Part shown: positions 1 to 4,703 of the stretch, piece after piece
Layout of the letters: each line of letters opens with the position of its first letter
Numbering within the stretch: position 1 is the first letter of the stretch
Source of the DNA: Propionibacteriaceae bacterium
Lineage (GTDB): Bacteria > Actinomycetota > Actinomycetes > Propionibacteriales > Propionibacteriaceae
Assembly (NCBI GenBank): GCA_030538175.1
Contig: JAUNUL010000205.1
Location: 1 to 5,486, forward strand
Reading direction: 5' to 3'
Length of the DNA stretch: 5,486 bases
Program-made: the position numbers and the translations under genes
Notes under the pieces: generated by a model
The model's database searches: none
Told to the model about the DNA's origin: nothing
Seen by the model: only the letters and a program-made list of their open reading frames with translations

Positions 1-1
1 A

Positions 2-1045
2 GCCCAGGCTGTGCGGATGCTCGACGACGAGAACGTGTCCGACCGCTATCGCACCGACGGCTATGAGCACGACGGCACCTATCTCCGGGTGAACGGCGTC
101 AGCCACCACATCAACTTCAAGGAACTGGTCGGCCAGTCCGTCTGGCTCTATCCCCAGACCGACGTGTTCATCGATCTGGCCAACGCCCGCCAGCGTGATG
201 GTGGCGACGTGCGCTTCGGGGTCACCGAGGTCGAGGTGCTCGACGAATACAGCGACACCCCCGGTGTGCGTTTCATCGACGACCAGGGCAACGAGCAGGA
301 AGTGCGTGGCGACTTCCTGGTCGGCTCCGACGGCTCCCGCTCGATCTGTCGCTTCCTCATCCCCGAGGAGGGCCGCACGCAGTATTTCCGCGAATATCCC
401 TTCGCTTGGTTCGGCATCATGGCCGAGGCGCCGATGAGCGCGGACGAACTCATCTATGCCACCAACGAGCGTGGCTTCGCCCTGATCTCGCAGCGCACCG
501 AGACGATCCAGCGGATGTATCTCCAGTGCAACCCGTCGGACGACATGTATCAGTGGTCCGAGGATCAGCTGTGGGAGGAGTTCCAGTCGCGTCTGGCCGG
601 CCCGGATGGTTTCGAACTCAAGACCGGCAAGATCTTCGAGCGCACCCTGCTGCCGTTCCGCAGCTTCGTGCAGGAGCCGATGCAGCACGGTCGCATCGTG
701 CTCGCCGGCGACGCCGCCCACACGGTGCCGCCGACCGGTGCCCGCGGACTCAACCTGGCCCTGTCGGATGCCCGTGCACTTGGTGATCGCCTGGCCGCCG
801 CTGCCAAGGGCAACGACGTGTCCAAGCTCGATGGCTATCAGGAGGCCGCGCTCAAGCGCATCTGGCGTGCCCAGAACTTCTCCTATTGGATGACCCAGAT
901 GATGCACAGCATCCCCGACGAGAACCCCTACGACGCGAAGCGTCGCGCGGGCGAGCTCGAGATGATCCTCGGTCACCACTCCGGACGCGTGCACCTCGCT
1001 GAGGCGTATTCGGGTTGGCCGAACGAGGAGGGCGGCGGTCTCTGA
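2..1045 (+). CDS. pobA: 4-hydroxybenzoate 3-monooxygenase (PobA), 5'-truncated by window edge
   Basis: FAD flavoprotein that hydroxylates 4-hydroxybenzoate to protocatechuate with NAD(P)H and O2, feeding the beta-ketoadipate pathway in the cytoplasm. The frame is open from base 2, so the in-frame GTG at 11 is not taken as the start. By alignment from memory with the Pseudomonas enzyme (394 aa), about 48 N-terminal residues, including the Rossmann GxGxxG motif and Arg44, lie off the left edge. Visible: the DG motif (VGSDGSRS, about 322-345), the Tyr201 equivalent in ELIYAT (codon 455-457), Ser212/Arg214 in ISQRTE, the Arg220 and Tyr222 equivalents in QRMY, the FAD-binding GDAAH followed by PPTG with the Pro293 equivalent, and the Tyr385 equivalent in the C-terminal AYSGWP. 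The active-site set therefore looks intact in the visible part. One difference is Arg where Pseudomonas has Lys297 (TGARGLN). Related aromatic hydroxylases share the fold, but the continuous similarity makes PobA the strong choice. Substrate and NADH/NADPH preference are inferred. Confidence 0.93.
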   Translation, partial: AQAVRMLDDENVSDRYRTDGYEHDGTYLRVNGVSHHINFKELVGQSVWLYPQTDVFIDLANARQRDGGDVRFGVTEVEVLDEYSDTPGVRFIDDQGNEQEVRGDFLVGSDGSRSICRFLIPEEGRTQYFREYPFAWFGIMAEAPMSADELIYATNERGFALISQRTETIQRMYLQCNPSDDMYQWSEDQLWEEFQSRLAGPDGFELKTGKIFERTLLPFRSFVQEPMQHGRIVLAGDAAHTVPPTGARGLNLALSDARALGDRLAAAAKGNDVSKLDGYQEAALKRIWRAQNFSYWMTQMMHSIPDENPYDAKRRAGELEMILGHHSGRVHLAEAYSGWPNEEGGGL

Positions 1046-1074
1046 TCGCTGACTGATCCTCCCAGCGAGGCACG

Positions 1075-1122
1075 GCGTACGCGCGTCCCTTCCTTCTTCG
1101 AGCGGAAGGGGCGCGCGTACGC
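1075..1122 (+). terminator. Long hairpin downstream of pobA, probable terminator
   Basis: Inverted repeat 29 nt after the pobA stop. Arms 1075-1093 and 1104-1122 form a 19-bp stem with a single G-U pair and no bulge, closed by a 10-nt loop (1094-1103). No U-rich tract follows, which is common for actinobacterial terminators. It sits between the pobA stop and the promoter proposed for the next gene, so it probably ends the pobA transcript. The perfection of the stem is seen directly; termination activity is inferred. Confidence 0.75.
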
Positions 1123-1156
1123 GTCTGTGCCGGACGGGCCCGGGGCAGGGGCACTC

Positions 1157-1184
1157 TTCACATCCGAGCCGGGCTTATTAGGGT
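1157..1184 (+). promoter_or_regulatory. Putative promoter of the DUF4177-RidA unit, leaderless
   Basis: A -35-like TTCACA (1157-1162, five of six matches to TTGACA) is followed after 16 bp by a -10-like TAGGGT (1179-1184). Six bases separate it from the ATG at 1191, so transcription would begin at or next to the A of the start codon. No convincing Shine-Dalgarno sequence at normal spacing is needed, although the G-rich run GGGTGGG lies upstream and overlaps the -10 box. Inferred from consensus match and spacing only. Confidence 0.5.
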
Positions 1185-1190
1185 GGGCAC

Positions 1191-1361
1191 ATGATCAAGT
1201 GGGAATACGTCACCGTGCCGGTCCTCGTGCACGCCACCAAGCAGATTCTGGACAACTGGGGAGCCGATGGTTGGGAGCTCGTCCAGATCGTCCCCGGCAT
1301 GAACCCGGAGAACCTCGTCGCTTACCTGAAGCGCCCGATCCCGACCCAGGATCCCCAGTGA
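1191..1361 (+). CDS. DUF4177-like small protein (56 aa)
   Basis: Small cytoplasmic protein with no signal peptide or membrane segment. Its function is unknown. The sequence opens MIKWEYVTVPV, then has a central amphipathic stretch (about residues 15-25), WGADGWELVQIVPG (about 24-37) and a terminal VAYLKRP (about 44-50). The WEY, then GWELV, then YLKR pattern is typical of DUF4177 proteins, and M. tuberculosis Rv3678A is, as I recall it, a close counterpart at the same place next to a RidA-family gene. The ATG at 1191 lies just after a -10-like box. The stop overlaps the GTG of the RidA gene by 4 nt (GTGA, 1358-1361), which suggests co-transcription and translational coupling. The gene is easily lost in annotation, because an upstream-extended version of the RidA frame runs over it. 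Identity as a real gene is well supported by conservation of the motifs; its role is open. Confidence 0.82.
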   Translation: MIKWEYVTVPVLVHATKQILDNWGADGWELVQIVPGMNPENLVAYLKRPIPTQDPQ

Positions 1362-1816
1362 CGACCAGCCAGCGCCTGGCTGAGCTCGGGATCACGCTGC
1401 CGGAGGTGGCGAAGCCGTTGGCGGCGTACGTCCCGGCACAGCGCGTGGGCAATCAGGTCTGGACGTCCGGCCAGCTGCCCGTCGTTGCTGGTACGCCGAC
1501 CCACACCGGGAAACTCGGCGCGGAGGTGAGCCTGGACGACGGTGTGGCCTGTGCGCGCACCTGCCTGTTGAACGCACTGGCCGCGGTCGCCCAAGTCGCC
1601 GGAGGGGTGGACCACATCACCCGGATTCTCAAGGTCGTCGTGTTTGTCGCGAGCACACCGGAATTCACCGATCAGCCCAAGGTGGGCAACGGTGCGAGTG
1701 AGCTCATCGGTGAGATTTTCGGCGAGGCGGGAGCACACGTCCGCAGCGCCGTCGGGGTCAGCGTCCTGCCCCTGGACACCCCGGTGGAGATCGAACTCAT
1801 CGCCGAGGTCGCCTGA
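1358..1816 (+). CDS. RidA/YjgF/YER057c/UK114-family protein (152 aa)
   Basis: Small trimer-forming family, with canonical RidA hydrolysing reactive enamine/imine intermediates such as 2-aminoacrylate released by PLP enzymes. The start is GTG at 1358, overlapping the preceding stop by 4 nt, with AGGA six bases upstream. The open frame reaches back to 1127, but that extension crosses the upstream gene and lacks family resemblance. The body begins RLAELGITLPEVAKPLAAY and continues with VWTSGQLPV (about residues 34-42). Arg129 (HVRSAVGV) and Glu144 (PVEIELIAE) fall where E. coli RidA has Arg105 and Glu120, spaced identically, so the imine-deaminase residues are present. At 152 aa it is longer than canonical RidA (about 128 aa) and resembles the subgroup of M. 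tuberculosis Rv3678c, whose substrate I do not know to be established. Family membership is firm; deaminase activity is inferred. Confidence 0.88.
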   Translation: MTTSQRLAELGITLPEVAKPLAAYVPAQRVGNQVWTSGQLPVVAGTPTHTGKLGAEVSLDDGVACARTCLLNALAAVAQVAGGVDHITRILKVVVFVASTPEFTDQPKVGNGASELIGEIFGEAGAHVRSAVGVSVLPLDTPVEIELIAEVA

Positions 1817-1831
1817 TCGTCGCGGGATGGG

Positions 1832-1860
1832 GTGCCGGGCTGCCTCAGCGCGCCCGGCGC
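1832..1860. terminator. Hairpin between convergent RidA gene and crp
   Basis: Arms 1832-1840 and 1852-1860 give a 9-bp GC-rich stem, with one G-T position, around an 11-nt loop. It begins 16 nt after the RidA-gene stop and includes the crp stop codon (1845-1847, read on the - strand). Symmetry lets it act on both converging transcripts. There is no U-tract on either side, so activity is inferred from position and stem only. Confidence 0.5.
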
Positions 1861-2525
1861 TCCACGCGCTCCAGGTCGAGAATGATGACCGAACGTGGCT
1901 CGAGCCGCATCCAGCCGCGCGCCGCGAAATCGGCGAGTGCCTTGTTGACGGTCTCCCGGGATGCGCCGACCAGCTGAGCGAGCTCTTCCTGGGTGAGCTC
2001 GTGGTGGACCACCATTCCCTCATCGGTCTGCTTGCCGAAGCGGGCAGCCAGATCGAGCAGGGCCTTGGCCACTCGGCCGGGGACGTCGGAGAAGACGAGG
2101 TCCGACACGCCGTCATTGGCCCGACGCAGGCGGCCCGCCAACTGGCTGAGCAGGCCCTTGGCCACTTCGGGACGTCCCGCCAGCCAGGGGGAGAGATCCG
2201 CGTTCTCCAACACCTGAAGGCGGCAGGCGGTGACTGCCGTCGCCGTCGACGAACGGGGACCGGGGTCGAACAGCGACAGCTCGCCGAACATCTGTCCGGG
2301 CCCGAGCACGGCCAGCAGGTTTTCCCTGCCGGATGCGCCATGTCGACCGAGCTTGATCTTGCCGTCGATCACGACATAGAGCTGGTTGCCAGAATCGCCT
2401 TCATGTAACAGCACCTGGCCGCGGGCCAGGAGGACCTCGCCCATGGAGGAACTCAGTGCCTCGAAGGCCTCGTCATCGAGCCCGCGAAACAGGGGCGCCT
2501 GCTTGAGGATCGCCGTTGTCTCCAC
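1845..2525 (-). CDS. crp: Crp/Fnr-family transcriptional regulator (cAMP receptor protein-like)
   Basis: Cyclic-nucleotide-responsive DNA-binding regulator, 226 aa (M. tuberculosis Crp, Rv3676: 224 aa). An N-terminal cNMP-binding beta-barrel covers about residues 13-115, with the phosphate-binding cassette [18 protein letters not shown]. Glu82, Arg91 and Ser92 there are the residues expected to hold the cAMP ribose and phosphate. A linking dimerisation helix spans about 118-137. [14 protein letters not shown] (about 147-160) leads into a winged helix-turn-helix with recognition region [19 protein letters not shown] (about 179-197). The start is GTG at 2525-2523, preceded by a strong GAGGAGGG ribosome site at good spacing. 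The open frame extends to 2699, but that extension crosses nth and is rejected. The gene is divergent from nth and convergent with the RidA gene, as in Mycobacterium. The cassette is intact, so cAMP binding is likely; its regulon cannot be read from here. Confidence 0.93.
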   Translation of the reverse strand: METTAILKQAPLFRGLDDEAFEALSSSMGEVLLARGQVLLHEGDSGNQLYVVIDGKIKLGRHGASGRENLLAVLGPGQMFGELSLFDPGPRSSTATAVTACRLQVLENADLSPWLAGRPEVAKGLLSQLAGRLRRANDGVSDLVFSDVPGRVAKALLDLAARFGKQTDEGMVVHHELTQEELAQLVGASRETVNKALADFAARGWMRLEPRSVIILDLERVERRAR

Positions 2526-2532
2526 GCTAGTC

Positions 2533-2541
2533 CCTCCTCTT
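2533..2541 (-). promoter_or_regulatory. Strong ribosome-binding site of crp
   Basis: On the - strand an AGAGGAGGG run ends seven or so bases before the GTG at 2525-2523. It is the best Shine-Dalgarno match in the window. It fixes the crp start and shows that crp, unlike nth, is read from an mRNA with a leader. Confidence 0.75.
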
Positions 2542-2546
2542 CCGGA

Positions 2547-2565
2547 TGCCGACAGGCTATCGGCA
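2547..2565 (-). promoter_or_regulatory. Putative crp promoter -10 box inside a small palindrome
   Basis: On the - strand a TAGCCT (-10-like, 2559-2554) lies inside an inverted repeat with perfect 6-bp arms TGCCGA and TCGGCA separated by 7 bp (2547-2552 and 2560-2565). A start of transcription near 2547 would give a leader of about 22 nt carrying the ribosome site. No good -35 is visible. The palindrome covers about -12 to +1, where a repressor could block polymerase. It does not match the Crp consensus TGTGA-N6-TCACA, so autoregulation is not supported. Confidence 0.35.
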
Positions 2566-2594
2566 CGGCCGCACCAAGGGAATTCCTCAGCGCA

Positions 2595-2600
2595 TAGGAT
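2595..2600 (+). promoter_or_regulatory. Putative -10 box for leaderless nth transcript
   Basis: TAGGAT fits TANNNT and stands seven bases before the ATG at 2608, putting the expected transcription start at the start codon. No Shine-Dalgarno sequence lies in the intervening bases, and no clear -35 is seen. It would drive the nth-thioredoxin-Nudix operon, divergently from crp. Confidence 0.5.
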
Positions 2601-2607
2601 CGCCTGC

Positions 2608-3339
2608 ATGAGCACGCTGACCGCGGGTGCGGTGGCCGATGGCGTCGAGCGACCGGGCGTCGCGCTGGTCCGGCGTGCCCGGAAGATGAACCGCATCATG
2701 GCGGAGACCTATCCGCAGGCGGCCTGTGAGCTCGACTTCACCGACCCCTTCGAGTTGTTGGTGGCCACGGTGTTGTCGGCGCAGTCGACGGACAAGCGGG
2801 TCAACCAAGTCACGCCGGTGCTGTTCGCGCGATTCCCCGACGCGGTCGCGATGGCCGGTGCGGACCGCGCGGTGGTGGAGGACATCGTCCACCCGACCGG
2901 CTTCTTCCGCGCCAAGACCGACTCGGTCCTGCGGCTCAGCCAGGAGCTCGTGGAACGGTTCGATGGCGTCGTGCCAGGCACGCTCAAGGATTTGGTCACC
3001 CTCCCGGGGGTCGGTCGCAAGACCGCCAACGTGGTGCTGGGCAATGCCTTCGGTGTGCCCGGGATCACCGTGGACACACATTTCAAACGGCTGGTTACCC
3101 GATTCGGCTGGACGACCCAGACGGATCCGGACCGCATCGAGGCAGAGGTCGCGAGACTGTTCCCGCGCAAGGACTGGACCCAGCTCAGTCACAACATCAT
3201 CTGGTTCGGCCGTCGGCGCTGTCACGCCCGCAACCCGGCCTGCGGGGTGTGCCCGCTGGCCCGGCTGTGCCCGGCGTTCGGTGAGGGGCCGACTGATCCA
3301 GCCAAGGCCGAGAAGCTGATCCGGGAGCCACGCGGATGA
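2608..3339 (+). CDS. nth: Endonuclease III, bifunctional DNA N-glycosylase/AP lyase
   Basis: Base-excision repair enzyme that removes oxidised pyrimidines and nicks the resulting abasic site. It is 243 aa, close to M. tuberculosis Nth (245 aa) and longer than E. coli Nth (211 aa) because of N- and C-terminal tails. An alpha-helical domain begins around residue 45 ([21 protein letters not shown]). The helix-hairpin-helix is [17 protein letters not shown], with catalytic Lys138. Catalytic Asp156 is in TVDTHF. The [4Fe-4S] cluster ligands are Cys205, Cys212, Cys215 and Cys221 in the exact C-x6-C-x2-C-x5-C spacing of the family. All key residues are present, so the enzyme should be active. The start at ATG 2608 is supported by the -10 box seven bases upstream; Met27 would be an alternative but would drop residues that also exist in relatives ([11 protein letters not shown]). 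The stop overlaps the next start by 4 nt (ATGA). Confidence 0.95.
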   Translation: MSTLTAGAVADGVERPGVALVRRARKMNRIMAETYPQAACELDFTDPFELLVATVLSAQSTDKRVNQVTPVLFARFPDAVAMAGADRAVVEDIVHPTGFFRAKTDSVLRLSQELVERFDGVVPGTLKDLVTLPGVGRKTANVVLGNAFGVPGITVDTHFKRLVTRFGWTTQTDPDRIEAEVARLFPRKDWTQLSHNIIWFGRRRCHARNPACGVCPLARLCPAFGEGPTDPAKAEKLIREPRG

Positions 3340-3989
3340 GCGTTCGGGGGCGCCTGCGGGCTGCCCGCATCGCGGCCATCGTTCTGTCGCTCACGACGTC
3401 ACTCGCGGGCTGTGGTGGTGCGCAGGTGCAGCAGCGCCAGGGAAACACACCGGCCCCGACCCAGGAGATCCGGGGGGCCGGCGACACGGCACATGTTCTT
3501 GATGCCCGCCGCGCCGCGGGCATCGCCGATTGTCCGGTGTCCGATCAGGATGTGCCCGCCGTCGCCGGCGGCCTGCCGGACGTGACGCTCGATTGTTTGG
3601 GCGCGGACTCCCGCGTACGGCTGGCGGGGCTGCGGGGCACGCCGCTGGTGATCAACGTGTGGGCGCAGTGGTGCGGGCCCTGTCGGGATGAGGCGCCCTA
3701 CCTCGCCGACGCCGCGGGTCGGGCCGGGGATGCCGTGCAGTTCCTCGGGATCGACTATCTCGACCCGCACCCCGACCTGGCCGTCGCGTTCGCCGAACAC
3801 GCGGGATGGCGCTATCCGCAACTGGTCGACCCCGACAAAGCCATCGCTGCGGATCTGCGCATCGTGGGGCCGCCCCAGACCATCCTGGTCGCCGCGGATG
3901 GGCGGATCGTGCACCGACATCCCGGCGTGCTCACCTCAACCAAGCAACTGACCGACCTCATCACGACCCATCTGGGGGTGCCGCTGTGA
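3336..3989 (+). CDS. Thioredoxin-like (TlpA/ResA-type) lipoprotein
   Basis: Probable extracytoplasmic thiol-disulfide oxidoreductase anchored to the membrane by lipid, 217 aa. The N-terminus has several Arg (VRGRLRAAR), a hydrophobic stretch (residues 12-22) and a lipobox LAGC with the modified Cys at 26. A flexible Gln/Pro/Thr-rich linker follows. The thioredoxin fold begins about residue 80 ([10 protein letters not shown]) and has the active site [15 protein letters not shown] with Cys113 and Cys116. The cis-Pro region is GPPQT (Pro180 likely). Two further cysteines, Cys66 and Cys87, precede the fold; similar cysteines occur in actinobacterial relatives as I recall them. The ATG at 3336 overlaps the nth stop (ATGA) and has GGGAG upstream. 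M. tuberculosis Rv3673c is the positional counterpart. A role in cytochrome c maturation or general disulfide exchange is possible, but no ccdA or resB partner is in the window. Confidence 0.88.
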   Translation: MSVRGRLRAARIAAIVLSLTTSLAGCGGAQVQQRQGNTPAPTQEIRGAGDTAHVLDARRAAGIADCPVSDQDVPAVAGGLPDVTLDCLGADSRVRLAGLRGTPLVINVWAQWCGPCRDEAPYLADAAGRAGDAVQFLGIDYLDPHPDLAVAFAEHAGWRYPQLVDPDKAIAADLRIVGPPQTILVAADGRIVHRHPGVLTSTKQLTDLITTHLGVPL

Positions 3990-4678
3990 ACGACCTGACC
4001 ACACCGCAGTCCCTGCAGCGCCTGGAGTGTGGCCTGACCAGGCCCGACCTGGGTGCTCGATTGGTTGCCGAACGGCCGGGCCTCGGCGAGGCTGCCCGAC
4101 AGGCCGCCGTGCTCGCACTGTTCTCCGTCCAGGCCGACGAGACGATTCTGACCGTCCTCGAGCGCTCTCACAGCCTGCGCCATCACGCGGGCCAGATCGC
4201 GTTCCCGGGTGGCGGTGTCGATCCCGAGGATGCGAGTGTCGAGGACGCGGCGCTGCGGGAGGCCGACGAGGAGATCGCGCTGCGCCGGGAAACCGTGCGA
4301 CTGCTCGGCGCGCTGCCTGCTGCGCACGTCGCGGTGTCCGGTTTCGATGTGACGACCGTCGTGGGGTGGTGGTTCGCGCCCCATGAGGTGTACGCGCGGG
4401 ATCGCGGTGAGGTTGAGTCCGTCCACCACATCCCGGTGAGCCACCTGGTTGACCCGGATAACCGGCGGATCGCGCGGCATCCCTCGGGTTATCGCGGGCC
4501 GGCATTCCTCGCCGACGACCTCTTCATCTGGGGGCTGACCGCGCACCTGCTGGATGGGCTGCTCGATCTGGCGGGCTGGTCGGTGTCGTGGAACCGCGCT
4601 CGGCAGGTGGAGATCCCCGCGCGGTTCATGCGGGACCGCTCGCGCGCCGAACCCGGGACGGATGCAGCCACCCACTGA
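3986..4678 (+). CDS. Nudix hydrolase, CoA pyrophosphatase-like (NudL/YeaB family)
   Basis: Predicted cytoplasmic Mg/Mn-dependent enzyme cleaving CoA, or a similar nucleoside diphosphate derivative, to 4'-phosphopantetheine and adenosine 3',5'-bisphosphate. It is 230 aa, starting at GTG 3986, which overlaps the previous stop by 4 nt (GTGA) and has a G-rich ribosome site (GGGGGTG) just upstream. The CoA-family signature RSHSLRHHAGQIAFPGG (residues 60-76) runs straight into the Nudix box, whose catalytic core READEEIAL (91-99) holds Arg91, Glu92, Glu95 and Glu96. As in E. coli NudL, the box lacks the first canonical Glu (Ala83 here) and the last Gly (Ala98). The C-terminal FIWGLTAHLLDGLL (about 182-195) matches the family's conserved WG(M/L)TA segment. 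M. tuberculosis Rv3672c is the positional counterpart. Family is firm; CoA as the substrate is inferred from the signature. Confidence 0.9.
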   Translation: MNDLTTPQSLQRLECGLTRPDLGARLVAERPGLGEAARQAAVLALFSVQADETILTVLERSHSLRHHAGQIAFPGGGVDPEDASVEDAALREADEEIALRRETVRLLGALPAAHVAVSGFDVTTVVGWWFAPHEVYARDRGEVESVHHIPVSHLVDPDNRRIARHPSGYRGPAFLADDLFIWGLTAHLLDGLLDLAGWSVSWNRARQVEIPARFMRDRSRAEPGTDAATH

Positions 4679-4686
4679 CCCGCGCC

Positions 4687-4692
4687 TAGACT
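4687..4692 (+). promoter_or_regulatory. Putative -10 box for leaderless glpD transcript
   Basis: TAGACT fits TANNNT and ends seven bases before the GTG at 4700, the same layout as upstream of nth. It falls in the 21-nt gap after the Nudix gene. There is no terminator in that gap, so glpD could also receive read-through from the operon. No clear -35 hexamer is visible; the expected place is inside the end of the Nudix gene. Confidence 0.45.
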
Positions 4693-4703
4693 CACGCGCG
4701 TGA
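4692..4703. repeat. 12-bp perfect palindrome across the glpD start codon
   Basis: TCACGCGCGTGA reads the same on both strands. It includes the last base of the proposed -10 box and the whole GTG start codon. It may be an operator for a glpD regulator, or chance in CG-rich sequence. It is not a Crp site: the TCAC and GTGA halves are in inverted order compared with TGTGA-N6-TCACA. Confidence 0.35.

Noticed and set aside
11..13. GTG at 11 as the true start of pobA
   Set aside because: Alignment with known PobA shows the Rossmann motif and Arg44 region must lie upstream, and the frame is open to the window edge, so the gene is cut rather than short.
1127..1357. Upstream extension of the RidA-family gene to ATG 1127
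   Set aside because: It passes through the terminator-promoter region and the DUF4177-like gene, and the translated part is not RidA-like. GTG 1358 with an AGGA ribosome site is the natural start.
1322..2341. 339-codon - strand frame covering crp in another frame and the RidA gene antisense
   Set aside because: Crp is clearly encoded in the other frame with all its motifs; this frame shows no recognisable domain.
1644..2408. 254-codon + strand frame over the RidA-crp junction
   Set aside because: It overlaps the end of the RidA gene in the wrong frame and runs antisense to crp; its composition is that of a shadow frame.
2386..2607. N-terminal extension of Nth to 2386
   Set aside because: It is antisense to crp and crosses the divergent promoter region; the Nth family resemblance starts only after 2608.
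2526..2699. N-terminal extension of Crp to 2699
   Set aside because: It overlaps the start of nth and lies upstream of a very strong ribosome-binding site that points to GTG 2525.
2724..2741. TGTGA...TTCACC resembling a Crp operator
   Set aside because: The half-sites are separated by 7-8 bases instead of 6, one is imperfect, and the site is well inside the nth coding sequence.
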